64,000 nucleotides of DNA from Phragmites australis (GCF_958298935.1 NC_084922.1:45791958-45855957), one strand, 5' to 3'; numbered from the stretch's first letter, positions 32,158-43,739 are shown. Notes: generated by a model from the sequence alone, not told the origin. Numbers and translations: made by a program.

Positions 32158-34574
32158 ATGGACCACGCGGCGGACGCGCAGCGGACGGACCTGATGACCA
32201 TCACGCGGCACGTGCTGAACGAGCAGAGCCGGAACCCCGAGTCCCGCGGCGACTTCACCATCCTCCTCTCGCACATCGTCCTCGGCTGCAAGTTCGTCGC
32301 CTCGGCCGTCAACAAGGTCATGCATCGACCGCTCGTTGTATCATGAGCACGCCTCACGCAGGGATACCGCGTGCTTCTGCATCTTAATCTGTACCGAAAC
32401 TTTCTTGGACTGTGCAGGCCGGACTCGCGAAGCTCATTGGCCTGGCCGGCGAGACCAACGTCCAGGCGAGTGCGCTGGCTCACTTCGATCATCTAGATCA
32501 CCGGCAAATTTTCTTCTGAGACGTGAAATGACGATGCCTTGCCTTGGCGTGCGCAGGGGGAGGAGCAGAAGAAGCTGGACATCCTGTCCAACGAGGTGTT
32601 CGTCAAGGCGCTCGTCAGCAGCGGTCGCACCGTACAGTTTCTTCTTGTCCATTTGCGATTGTCAGTTTCAGTTCGGAGTATTTGTTTTGTGACTTGGCGC
32701 CGGTGTACGCAGTGCGTCCTTGTGTCCGAGGAGGACGAGGAAGCTACGTTCGTGGACCCTGCGCTACGTGGAAAGTGAGCAATCTCGAACCATCAACACA
32801 CAGCTTATTTCCCCCCCAAAAAGGCACTCTCTTTATCTACTTTGTTTCTGATGAAATATATGTCTTCCTTTTCTATCAAGGTATTGTGTTTGCTTTGATC
32901 CACTTGATGGCTCCTCCAACATCGACTGTGGTGTCTCCATCGGAACGGTACTAACACAAGAAATCACCGAGTCGATTATGAAACGTTTAAATTTCGTTAC
33001 AAAATCTGAGGACAGTGACGTGAAAAGGAGGACTTTAGCAAAAGACCGGTTCCTCAGCTAATATTGCTGCCTGGTTTCCTAAATTTATGATTCGGTATTA
33101 TCTGAAATGACTGGAAATTTAAGCACTGAGGTGTCACGGCAGTATAACACTAGAGAAGTACAGCCTGGTATACTCAAAATGATTTGTCCTCATGACTTAC
33201 TTCTACTGTCAATAAATTTTGTATAAATTGTGCAGTGTAAAGCTTTTGAGCTTTTCCATGTTTGTTTTTTCTGATTGAAACGAAGTTTTTTTACATTCAC
33301 TGTGCTGCATGCTTTCTCCTTCCTCTTATTCTTTCACATGAGCTTCCTTAAGCAACTTTTTCCTTCTGTTCTATAGATCTTTGGGATTTACATGATCAAG
33401 GACAAGGACAATGTGACGCTTGAGGACGTACTGCAGCCTGGGAAGAACATGCTTGCTGCTGGCTACTGCATGTACGGCAGTTCCTGCACGGTAATCAAGC
33501 CTCCTAAACCCATTCCCCCTCAATATAATCTTCCCATTTGATTTGACCTGTATACTAATCGGCTGCAGCTTGTTCTGAGCACTGGAGGTGGTGTCAATGG
33601 CTTCACACTTGATCCTTCACTTGGGGAGTTCATCCTGACACATCCAGACATCAAGGTTTGTTTTTTGAGTCAACTACTATAGCCCTATCATTATCTTTAA
33701 ATTGATCAAGCAACATAATACTCATACCGGCATCATTCATGCTTGATTTTGTGCAGATACCTAAGAAGGGGAAGATTTATTCGGTGAATGAAGGGAATGC
33801 CAAAAATTGGGATGTGCCTACGGCGAAGTATGTGTTATCTGTGTCTTCATAGTGCTACCATACTTAAGATAAAAAAAAAACACTCCAGCTAAATTTTATC
33901 ACCATATATCATAGGTTCGTGGAGAAGTGCAAGTACCCCAAGGATGGTTCATCACCTAAATCGTTGAGGTACATTGGAAGGTGAGTCAATCTTTTGGTAG
34001 ACTTTCATCGGAAAAATGAGTGTATCTGCCCTTTGTCATCTGAATCAAACTTTACGTAGGATCGAACATTTTGTAGATACTAACTGACATTCGTAATATT
34101 TACAGTATGGTTGCTGATGTTCACCGTACCTTGCTATATGGAGGTGTATTTTTGTACCCTGCAGACAAGAAGAGCCCAAGTGGAAAGCTCCGGTAAGCCA
34201 ATGCCTACTCTCATTTGGCATACGTCACCTCCAGTTGCATATATACTTCTGAAGCTGCCTCAATTTGGTTTTGCAGTGTCCTGTATGAAGTTTTCCCCAT
34301 GTCATTCCTTATGGAGCAGGCTGGAGGTCAGTCCTTCACAGGCAAAGAACGGGTAAGATTTCTGCTTCTCTTTACCATCATTAGAACCGCACGTTCAGTA
34401 CCAGTATCTGGAATCTGGATGTATTGTTCACACTGCATTGGCATGCCATTGCAGGCTCTTGATCTGGTCCCTACCAAGATTCATGAGAGATCCCCAATCT
34501 TCCTCGGCAGCTACGACGACGTGGAGGAGATCAAAGCATTGTACGCCGAACAAGCAAAGTCAAGCTCGGCTTGA
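32158..34574 (+). CDS. Cytosolic fructose-1,6-bisphosphatase
   Basis: Twelve exons: 32158-32316, 32418-32465, 32557-32631, 32713-32774, 32881-32947, 33377-33490, 33569-33655, 33757-33827, 33915-33980, 34106-34192, 34277-34352 and 34455-34574, giving 343 residues in frame throughout. The enzyme (EC 3.1.3.11) hydrolyses fructose 1,6-bisphosphate to fructose 6-phosphate, a committed step of cytosolic sucrose synthesis, and is inhibited by fructose 2,6-bisphosphate and AMP. Visible motifs: LVSEEDEEA and [18 protein letters not shown] (metal and phosphate site), YMYGSSC-type segment, and the FBPase signature [21 protein letters not shown]. There is no transit peptide and no cysteine-rich redox loop, so it is the cytosolic and not the chloroplast isoform. 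Intron 2 has a GC-AG border (donor GCGAGT at 32466); all others are GT-AG. Confidence 0.97.
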
Positions 34575-35083
34575 TCGGGGCATCCTAAGAGGTGTAAATC
34601 AACTCCCTGGCCTTGCTGTACCCTGATTCAGACATTTCATTCCTTGCTCTCGTCGTAAGTTTGCAACATCCAGTGTAATAGTATGGAGGCCCGGCACAGT
34701 TTCATAAGCAACTAAGGCCTTTTTACAAATTACAACATGACGCTAATACATACACTCTAGCTGCTAAGGCAAAGCTCTTTTTCTAAAATGGGTAAGGCAA
34801 AGCTTACGTTCCCTGGCTAAGCATACTCATAGTTTGACTCGACTCTTCCACACACGCTCAGTACTGGGAAACCAAGTGTCTATGTCGTAAGACTACTGTC
34901 GCAAGCTCTGCAAAATGTATTGCGCATAGAGATCCCTGCAAAAACGTGATCATGTTATAAGTTATTCGATATTGGAAAACAAAAATCCACCTCCGAGGTC
35001 TGAAATGCTCGATCTGGAAACTAACATGGAGTACTGGATGGCATTGTTAAGATAATTGCCGCACAAAGACCCTATGGTATCCT
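34575..35083. other. FBPase 3' region and flank
   Basis: The 3' UTR probably ends near 34690 (tgtaatagtatgg). No gene follows before the microsatellite. Confidence 0.5.
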
Positions 35084-35131
<48 letters not shown>

Positions 35132-35149
35132 TGTATGTATGTATGTATT
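35084..35149 (+). repeat. Compound microsatellite (AT)n(GTAT)n
   Basis: About ten AT units (35084-35104) run into about eleven uninterrupted GTAT units (to 35149). It is a likely length polymorphism. Confidence 0.98.
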
Positions 35150-35159
35150 GAGGTTTATT

Positions 35160-35580
35160 GTAGTTCATTGTTACGTCACTTTCGTAATTACGATCTAAAA
35201 AGTAGTATAGTTGTGACTCACAAGATATATCAGTTATTGTAACCGTGTAACTTATCTAGTCGTAATTATACACTTTTTTTCATGTGCTTGCAACTATGTC
35301 ACCTCTATGCACACCTCAGTTACAATAAAAAAGCAGTATAGTTGCTATCGTATATAAATTTTTTATCATGGGATCGTAACTCAACTATCTGTACTGTCGT
35401 AACTGAGGATGATGCAGCATTAAACTACAATACTTTTCGTAATTATACACTTTTTATCATGTGATCGTAACTCACCTATATATACCGCTGTAACTGACTA
35501 GTTTTTTAGTCTTAACTGGGTGATGCGAAGTTGGCTGCAGTAATTAAGGGTGTCGCAACGTAATTCACCGTTACAACTAG
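35160..35580. repeat. Region of imperfect internal repeats
   Basis: The phrases cgtaattatacactttt and catg(t/g)gatcgtaactca recur (about 35260, 35370, 35440, 35459), as do shorter gtaactga units. The pattern looks like a decayed tandem array or a repeat-rich transposon end. No terminal repeats or target duplication defined. Confidence 0.5.
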
Positions 35581-35639
35581 ACGCAGAATAGACTCGCCGT
35601 GTGAAAATATATATCGTAGTCAAATACTTTGAGTTCAGA

Positions 35640-36642
35640 TTGCAATTAATCTTACATAGCTGGAAAAAATGGAGCTGCTAGGCACACAGAGCCGCGCTCC
35701 AGCAGAGGACTGCAGCAGCCACGTTGTCTTCAGCAAGGCCAGCATTGCAACTCAATTAAACATAACATGGCAGACCATTTAGCCATTCAATCGAACAGGC
35801 TGTGTGCATGCATAGAGTTCAAGCCTTCAAGGTCGAAGCCAGGTATATGCAGTGCGTTCACCTTGACGTGGTTCCAGACGTTGGAGATGGGGACGCGGCT
35901 AGGAGACGGAGCGACGGCTCAATTCCTGCTCTTGCTGCCGTCTCGCCGCTGCCGGTGCTTTCGCCTCAGTGGCACGCGGTTGTGTCGCTGCCGTTGCCAC
36001 CCGCTTGCGGAGATGTATCGCCCTGCCGCGTGCGGGGGAGGCGGAGGCAGTAGTCGCGCGTTGGAGAGGAGAAGGCAACGACGCAGCGGGGCGGCATCAG
36101 TGGATGGTAGCCATCGCGCCTCACGCGCGGCGAAGAAGAAGGCAGCGGCCGTGTGCGTCATGCGTCAGATGCGCACTCTCTACACATTGCGGAAGCGCAC
36201 ATGTCGGTGCCGAACAAGCCGTGTCGAAGTTCAATCTGCCTCTGGTGCGCCACCTTCGAGTCGCTCGCTGTCGGCACCGATTGGCTTAGGGATGTCGCTA
36301 TCGCCGTCGCCTTCGATTTGTGGAGACCGTGGTATGGTAGAGGAGAGTGCGTGCGGTGGAGCCACCGGCGAGGGAGGCGGAGGCGGTGCTATGGGGCGGA
36401 TCGCAGGAGGCTGCGGCGGCGTGCGGCGACGTGCCCACAGAGAGCAGGGCGTCGCCGGCGACATCACCTTGAGCACCGGCGCCGCGGGCACGACCGTGTT
36501 GTATCCACAGAGCTCGTCGCCGGTCTACCGGTTGGGCACCGTCGCACTAATACCAGCTCGAGCAATTGGTTGCCGACGAGGGCGAAGGCAGGCGGAGGAG
36601 CGCGGCAGAGGTCAGCAGCGGCGCGGGCGTAGGTGGAGGAGG
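35640..36642. other. GC-rich region with a 292-codon open frame, unassigned
   Basis: A plus-strand frame (35767-36645) is open for 292 codons, but its translation is low-complexity (Gly-, Arg-, Ser-rich) with no domain. On the minus strand several shorter frames also stay open, one with a Pro-rich stretch then a DIPKPIGADSERLEG segment (about 36290-36231), another reading NVWNHVKVNALHIPGFDLEG (about 35885-35825). I recognise none of these. The region is cut by the Ds-like element at 36643 and seems to continue at 37380. It could be a decayed gene on the minus strand; I do not call one. Confidence 0.35.
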
Positions 36643-37379
36643 TAGGGATGAAAACGGTCGGAAACATCGGAAAAAGCTTTCACCATTTTTATTTTCATAT
36701 TTTTTTAAAGCGTAATCGAAAATGATAGTGTTTGAAACGAATACAGTGTGGGAACATCGATAACAATATTGTCAGAACGGAAATAAGCCGGTATCGATCG
36801 GGAATCAAAATTATTGAACGATAAACACCGACGTAACACTACTTGCAATCACGTCCATACACCGTGTATAGGATCGATGATTACACACAAACACACTATG
36901 ATGATAATATCAAATGTTTAACTTAAATAATAATGCCATACACGTTCGACTTATGATAGACTAAACAAACACATAAGTATTGAAGTATACAATCAGACAC
37001 TAGAACATCGCAACATACTAACATCTAATGAGATAGACATATTACATATATTTTTAGTTTAGACTTAATATAGACACATAATAGTTTAGATTTAACATAA
37101 ATTTATATGAGTTGGGCTGCTTGTGGATGTGTGACTTTATATATGAGGGTGAAAAACGGTAATTACTGGGCTTAAAATACGATAATTACCGGCTAAATAC
37201 GAAAAAAAAATCCGAAAACGATTGGAAGAGCCCAAAATCATTTCCACTTTCATTTCTGGGATGTAATAATATTTACATTTCTATTTCTATTTCCTTAGTA
37301 TATTATTTCTGGCTGTTACGGATGAAACTCTTTAAAAAAAATAAAAAACCGATATATATCATTTCCGTTTTTATCCCTA
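36643..37379. mobile_element. Ds-like non-autonomous hAT element
   Basis: The 737-bp element begins TAGGGATGAAAACGGTCGGA and ends TTTCCGTTTTTATCCCTA. The terminal 11 bp are inverted repeats (one mismatch), and the first 20 bases closely match the end of the maize Ac/Ds family, including the ACGGTCGG subterminal motif to which Ac transposase binds. More cgg(t/a)-type motifs lie inside both ends. No transposase reading frame is present. Flanking 8-mers (ggaggagg, gagaaggg) are not identical, so the target duplication has decayed or the boundary differs by a base or two. Confidence 0.8.
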
Positions 37380-40172
37380 GAGAAGGGCACTGGCGCGGGG
37401 GGAGCGATTCGTCTTCTACTTTTCTGGTAAGTGCTTTCGTTTCTCAGAGGTGTTTTCGTCTTTTACTGTTCTGCACGTACGAAAGTTTTTTTACTGATCT
37501 TGCTGAATCCATCCTTTACATGTTTTCTTCTCTTGATGTTTTTCTTCTCCCTAAAGTACAACTCTAATATCATATCTAGCCCGTGCAGTTGTATGCGTTA
37601 ATGTAATCTTGTTGGATTAAGGGAATGTATTATGTTATTGAATCAGACAAGTAAAAGATTAAAAAAATTTGAGGAGGTGTTGGAGGTGGAGGACGCTCAA
37701 CTGGGCGCCAACGCATCGCCTTCAGTCCCACTATTTTGCGCATCAGGGAGAAGGCACCGAAGTCCTCACAGCGAGGATGCGGCGGCGGGTTTGCGAACTC
37801 GGTCGCCGACTGCGAACTCGCTTAAAGGACCGAGTCCACGACACCAGCGCCTGCAAACTTGCTCGCCTGGCAATCGAACATCGCTCTGTACTCGCTCGCC
37901 TGGCGATCGAACATCACTCTGTACTCGCTCGCTTCCATTCAACTGCTAAAAAAAACTGCTGATGTGGAATTACGAGGGACGAGCTTTCCCATGCAATTTA
38001 GGTTATAGAGAAGAGATAGAGATATATATCCATGCCTGACAAGGTGAGGCCAGGCTGAGTAAAGGATTCAAACACACCGAAATCTCCCCTTTTCCACGGT
38101 GAGGATTCGCTGGTCGCCCTCGTCACGGGGCGCGCGTATGAGCCGAAGCTTCGAGCACTCAGGTACGGGGACGCTGTCTGCCAGTCCGCCGTTGGGTTGG
38201 GAAGACGAGATGCGTGCGCTGGCCCTATGAACACTGAACAGCTCGCCTCCGTGCTGGGATGCTCCGTACACTACTAACTCACGCCCCTGGAACTGGAAGG
38301 CTGGAAACAGAGGTTCTCCTGACGCCCTACAAAATCAAAAGATACTATTGCTTCTCAATGGACACAATTCAGTTCCAAAGGTTTAGGCCCCGTTTGAAAG
38401 ACATGAATTTTATAGAAATTGTGTATATATAAATTAAACAAGGCCTTAGTGGATCTGTGCACTCGAGTCCAAGCAATCCTTGTGTTTCTTTTGAAGATTT
38501 TGAAATTATTAGTATTACCATGACTTGGTAAAAGTCCCACTGTTGCATGCAGTGCAATTGCACCTGAGTTTTGTCATTTTTTTAATCTCGCCAACGGGAT
38601 TGAATTTCATCCATGCAAAATTTGATCTTTAAATTTAATCCATGCAAAGCCATACTTTGAATTTGATCTTTTAATTTTTGCTGGCGTATGTGCTGCGCAG
38701 GAGTGCTGCTAGCTACCACCGAAGATGGGCATGGTATCGTCGCAATCTTTTTGTCAGGTGCTGTCATCCAGTGTTGTCGCTGAGATTTACGTTTACAGGG
38801 GTTAGCTTCAGAGGTTCACCAGTGCACCTTTGCTTGGAGGGAGAACAGGGAGGCGATGGCTCAACGGGGCAGTGGTGAGGGGCAAAACAGCTACGCCTAT
38901 CTGCCGGAACCATGGGCAAGGAAGCGGGTGGAGTCGATAATGATGGATCTATATCCGTGTGGGATCCACTTACTTTGACTTTCTATAGCTAAAGGCAGAG
39001 GTGAACGGTATTATACAGAGTATGAGTACTGTTTATGGGTTACAGTGCTAATTCTACTACATCCAGGGTGCTGTATCATTATTATAGCACTATATCATAT
39101 CCCTCTATTTTCAAACCAACAACTCACATAACTATAAGTCATGGGTACTTAAGCTTCTCTGGGGATCCTCTACCGTATGGGAGATGGTTGAGAAGTGAAA
39201 GGAAGGGTAGTGACGGAAGACTAGACGGACTTTACACACAATCACATTGGGATGTGCATGAGAAAATAGAAATTCAAACACCACGGTCATGCCTTATTTA
39301 ATGAGAATTCCATCATGCCCATATGCACAAAAAATACAAGGTATAATACAAACATACATTGCAATACAACACAACATGATATAACATAAAAATAGCAAGA
39401 AGCTATTCACAATATAAATCAAAAGCCATTGCATTTGCAGCACCAAATACTTATACCTAGTTTTATATCAGCAAGGACATCATATCCATTCGGAAGCGAA
39501 TCCTAAGACTTCATGCCTATGAAGGCATAGGCAAACAGTAAATTGTGCTTTGCGCTACAGCGAAATGTAGTTAGTCACTTAGCCAATATACTATTCATAA
39601 CTTATATAGAAAAGTACTGTAGCACAAGATCTAATGTGTCCACCTAATCCAATGGCTCAAAGGCATGTGAAGTCAGTAACTTCAAAATCCTCCGAAGCCA
39701 GAGGATCTCTCAATCCTATTCATTGACAGTGGCATCATTGACCAGGAAAAAGAAATACTTAAGAAAACAAGGTTGATTGAACCAGCTGGCTGCAGTAAAC
39801 CCCACAAAGATTAACAGAATCGATCCACGCAGCAACAAAAGAGCGTAGCAACAAGCCTACAATCAACGAACCTAATTCAAGGACTAAAAAACAACCTATG
39901 TGAAACATTGACAACAATGCTGCAACATAGTCTCGAGCAAATGATTAGAGCAGAAGCACCCAGAACAACTCAGAACTTTAGAAGTTAAATGCATGGTGCA
40001 GAAATTTTCAAGCAGTCAAGCATAACATCCTGCAATTCTGCAATTGCATCCGCAACATTATTCATGCAGAGAGTTGATGCATACTACCAGTATCAGAGAC
40101 CAATTGCTACACTTGACTCGTGCATATGTGATCGAACATTTAAACTGTTTGGAGGGAGTTAAGAACTTAAAC
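37380..40172. other. Unassigned intergenic sequence
   Basis: Contains a GC-rich piece (37680-37950), a possible MITE end (AGGCCCCGTTTGAAAGACAT at about 38385) and AT-rich sequence. Short frames, for example 78 codons on the minus strand at 38234-37998, show no recognised domain. From about 39300 the texture is intron-like or 3'-UTR-like and may be the downstream part of the BolA-type gene on the minus strand. Confidence 0.4.
37861..37926 (+). repeat. 33-bp tandem repeat, two copies
   Basis: GCTCGCCTGGCAATCGAACA starts a 33-bp unit at 37861 that repeats at 37894 with two substitutions; a third partial copy follows (gctcgcttcc). Confidence 0.9.
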
Positions 40173-40465
40173 CTGAGCATTATCGATGGCCGGCTCTGGC
40201 TAGGGCTGGGCCTGCGCTGGGGTGAGCGCCTTCTTGATGGAGACGGCATAGATCCGCGCCATGTGCGGTGCTAGCGCGGTGTTCACCATTCGGTGCCACT
40301 CTAACAGCTGCTTCCCCTCGAACTGCTCCGACACCACCTCGACCTCGTAGCTCGCACCACACCTTTAACACCAATTGATCAATCAACAAAGCAACAAAGA
40401 TCCACTCTTTTGTTATCACTAATCGAAGTTGGGGCAGGCTTACCCTCCAGATGTATCTATCACCA
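40173..40465 (-). pseudogene. BolA-family gene, decayed copy
   Basis: On the minus strand a short exon (about 40465-40444) reads VVIDTSGG, ends with donor GTAAGC, and joins across an 81-bp intron to an exon at 40362-40173 reading CGASYEVEVVSEQFEGK, then HRMVNTALAPHMARIYAVSI and KKALTP. This is the C-terminal two thirds of a BolA protein, a small partner of monothiol glutaredoxins in iron-sulfur handling, with the invariant His of HRMVN kept. The usual N-terminal start (about 20 codons before the VDTSGG block) is missing: the only upstream ATG is out of frame. A TAG at 40200-40202 ends the frame in a stretch that reads on as PEPAIDNAQ up to a splice donor, suggesting a Gln-to-stop change. The telomere-box-like aaaccctaacc in the leader remains. 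Alternative: a gene with an unrecognised first exon. Confidence 0.7.
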
Positions 40466-41030
40466 CTTGAAATTGCAGAAACGCATCAGCGGGAGCGGTT
40501 AGGGTTTAGGAATCAGGACGAAGATGGATTTAGCGGAAGAGGTTTAGAGCGGGAAGAGGCTTAAGAGATGGGAGGGGCTGAGCGCGGAGGTGATGGCTGC
40601 CTTTTTACATTTTCGTTCCAACCATAGCTTCCCTATCAGATTTTTAGTCTTCCAACATCAGCTACCCTATCAGTTTAAGACCACACATTCAGGCAACATG
40701 ACGCTGCGTACTAGTGGTATAGACTACCAAAGTACCAATCTTTGCACCAAGTATACTTGTGGATGTGTTACGCAACATGTTACTACAAGTCCACAAGCAA
40801 GCAATGAACTTTGCCAAGTGAGTAGAATTAGCTGAGAACAATCACAAGATTAATTCGACAGAGACTTCAAAAACAAGCAATTGTTACACGATTGTATCAC
40901 ATTCTAAACCTACAATCCATCAGAAAACAGTAACAGTGCAGCACATAGCGTACACTTCATGGTTCACATCATCAAGTGGCCAAATACACATCAGTCATTG
41001 TTGAGAATCAGTACCATCTCACTTCAAACT

Positions 41031-42917
41031 TCATGCATTTCGCAGGGGTGGAGAAACCAATATGACACCATCACCTCAAACAAAAAGGAATGGGATAATG
41101 CGTTTAGTGTCCTGCAAAGATAATACAACAAATAGTTAGTGTATCAACATCTTCATTAGACATTTCAAAGAATAATGATAAGTAACGTAAATAATTGTCC
41201 TGTACCATTATATTACTACTAAACAATTCATTACCATATAATGGAATCACAATCATCTTATACCACACAATAAGAACAGGGAAATCAGAGCAGTTTAAAA
41301 GATTTAGATAGCTTTTTTTAAGAAGATTCAAATAGCTTTATGCTCTGATGATTTTTATTGGATGTCAATCCCTCCATCAACACATTGACACTCCACTCCA
41401 TAAAGAAAATGAGTGCAAGAATGTAATGGCGCACACTATGCATCTATATGGTTGAATCCGAATTACCCAAGGGCTCATACATCCTAGACATACACCAAAG
41501 AATATTATCATTTCCCATTGATGTACCACATAGAACATCATTCATCGATGGTTAAAGTTCACGGAAACAATAATAACTTGGCAATTGACATACAAATACT
41601 TATCAAGAATTAGAACAATATGTTAATGAACTTACGCGCACAATTTCTTCATATGTTTCATCATCAATCTCAACGTTTGTCACGACCTCCTCAACATCTC
41701 CAAGGATCATGTTTAGTGTTGATCGTATGCCTGGATAAAGACGTAAAAGAAAGACATATCAGCAACTATCTCCCCAGAATGACAAACATGTTATAAGATA
41801 TAGGTCACCACAAGATTAAAAGGTGTATGGTAAAACACAAAGAATTGACAAACTCATGAGAAAGATGAGAGTATCATGAACTTAAAAGCAATCCACGACA
41901 GGGGTGCATGCAACTGAAAAATTGACAACATACAACATGACATGAAATAAAAGAAGTTGTGGTAGGGGAGCATAAATCTACAGGATAGCCAAAAAATAGT
42001 ATCACCATTCATCATGATATTCTAAACAAATTAGTATAAGATCAAGCATACTGCCTTCATTCTTCAACATACTTAAATGATAATCACATAAGCCAGGAAT
42101 ACCACTGCTATCCATTACCCTGTTATATGCTCCAAAAAAATTGTTATTCAAATACTCGTTTTTGTAGAGCACTGATGTCCCAGTTCCATTCATTACAAGA
42201 ACCGAGTCCCAAGCAGTTAAGCACTTAAGCCCAACCTACAAAATTAAAAAAACAGCCAACAGCTGAGACAGAAACGTAGTTTGAACACTAAAATGATCTA
42301 GTTCTGAATAGAGAAAATAATTCACTGCATCTGTACTAAGGGACTTTCATTCAATCCACAACCTCTTCTTCCACATGAGCCCTTCCGGCCTTCCACAAAT
42401 GGCCAGTCTCCCTTCCATGTTACTGAGATATTAATGCTTATTAATACTTTTGAATTGATAAATGTTATTGCACACGAACATATTTAACCTCATGCACTCC
42501 AATTTTCATTGAATTGTTGCATTAGACACGAACTGGCACATCAAATTGAAGATAGATCTAATTAAACCAGAAAAAAACAGTGACGAAATTAGCAACGTAT
42601 AAGCTCATCTCCCCGCCCATATGAAATCGTTGCCTTACATTGGTAACTACCACAGCCGGTCGACTCACGGACTCAGGCCGCCACTGCAACCAGGCACTAC
42701 TCAACATCCAACCAACAACAAGCACAGTACTACAAAATACAGCAAACAGTCTGAAGAGAAGCAAAAGGTTAATTACATGAAGCTTGCCATGGAGCTCACG
42801 GTCAGATCGGAGCTTGACGTAGATGCGCTCGTCGAGGCTGAGCCGTATCAGATCTGGCGGCTCCTTCACCGCGATCTCCTCCTCCACCGCCGACGCCTCT
42901 CCTCTTGCCGCTCGCAC
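41031..42917 (-). pseudogene. LSM3: LSm3 gene, decayed copy with introns
   Basis: Three exons are recognisable on the minus strand. Exon 1 (42917-42777) encodes 47 residues with [20 protein letters not shown] (Sm1 motif). Exon 2 (41730-41636) should encode [15 protein letters not shown] and on to EEIVR, but is 95 instead of 96 bases: one C is missing after CAACAC, so the frame stops at once with TAA. Exon 3 (41111-41031) should encode KRxIPFLFVRGDGVILVSPP, but has TGA for the Arg (VxGDGV). LSm3 is part of the LSm1-7 and LSm2-8 rings for mRNA decay and U6 snRNA stability. Splice sites and phases are otherwise intact. Two independent lesions argue for a true pseudogene and not a sequencing error; a third change (RELHGK for the usual RELRGK) fits relaxed selection. 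An intact copy presumably exists elsewhere. Confidence 0.9.
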
Positions 42918-42931
42918 GCCCAGAAGCCTCT

Positions 42932-43117
42932 AAACCCTAGCTACCCAACCAATCGAACGCACCGGGACGCAGCGACTCGCAAGCAACGCACTGGCTTCGG
43001 CTTCAGATATGTTTGCATTTTGGGGTGGTGCAGCGGCGCTCGCTGGGTCTCGGTTTTGCGGTACGGCATCTCGCGCACCCAGATTAACAGGCCTAATGGG
43101 CTTCGCTGGGAAGCCCA
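42932..43117 (-). promoter_or_regulatory. Telo-box and site II elements upstream of LSm3
   Basis: AAACCCTAG (42932-42940) is the plant telo box. TGGGCT at 43097-43102 and AGCCCA at 43112-43117 are site II motifs in opposite orientation. This combination is typical of plant promoters for ribosomal and RNA-processing genes. They lie directly upstream of the LSm3 exon 1 on the minus strand, so the decayed copy kept its own promoter. Confidence 0.65.
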
Positions 43118-43739
43118 TTTTTCTCCAGCCATTTAGGCCAATCTTTGTCCGCAGAAGGGGGTGGGCGACTACAGAGCACTTGTGCAACTCCACTACCCAC
43201 ATCGCAGAAATTTTTTATTTTTATATTTCAAAAATCAAAAAACTACAAAACTATGCTTCGGCTTGAACTTTTTATGACTATTTTGATAGTGTTATGAATT
43301 TTGAGAGCAATAAAATGCAGTATTTTTTTTGATTTTTTAACATGTTGCTCGTTGAAAGAGTGACATCTTTAATGTTTTTCATATCCTATTTTTGTAAAAA
43401 AAATTCAAACAAACACATAGTTTTGTAAACCTTTTATATTCGAAATCTCTCCTACTTAAAAAATACATAATATTCATTTCAAGATAGCGGGATGTCCTGC
43501 CTGTCCCAACATCCACCCCCTCAATTCGGTGCTGACATGTGGGCCGCGTTCTGCACCACCAATCCCACACCCTCGCTTCACTTCCATCCCTCTGATTTTT
43601 ACTCCTTCCGCCCGCATCTCCTCTCCCAAGCACGCCTGCCCGCTCTAACCGCGTTGTCAGTAAAAGGATCAAATGGCTCAAGAGGGGATAAATTGGGCTA
43701 TTAAAAATTTACTCCTACCAAATTTAGAACAAGTAGCAA
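43118..43739. other. Unassigned intergenic sequence
   Basis: AT-rich (43200-43480) then GC-richer (43490-43650). A 100-codon minus-strand frame (43681-43379) shows no recognised domain. Confidence 0.4.

Noticed and set aside
35084..35149. A CRISPR-like or regulatory array
   Set aside because: It is a simple (AT)n(GTAT)n microsatellite; CRISPR arrays are not expected in a plant nucleus.
39300..43150. Helitron capturing BolA and LSm3
   Set aside because: No TC...CTRR ends with a terminal hairpin were recognised, and LSm3 kept its own promoter motifs; left as an alternative in the findings.
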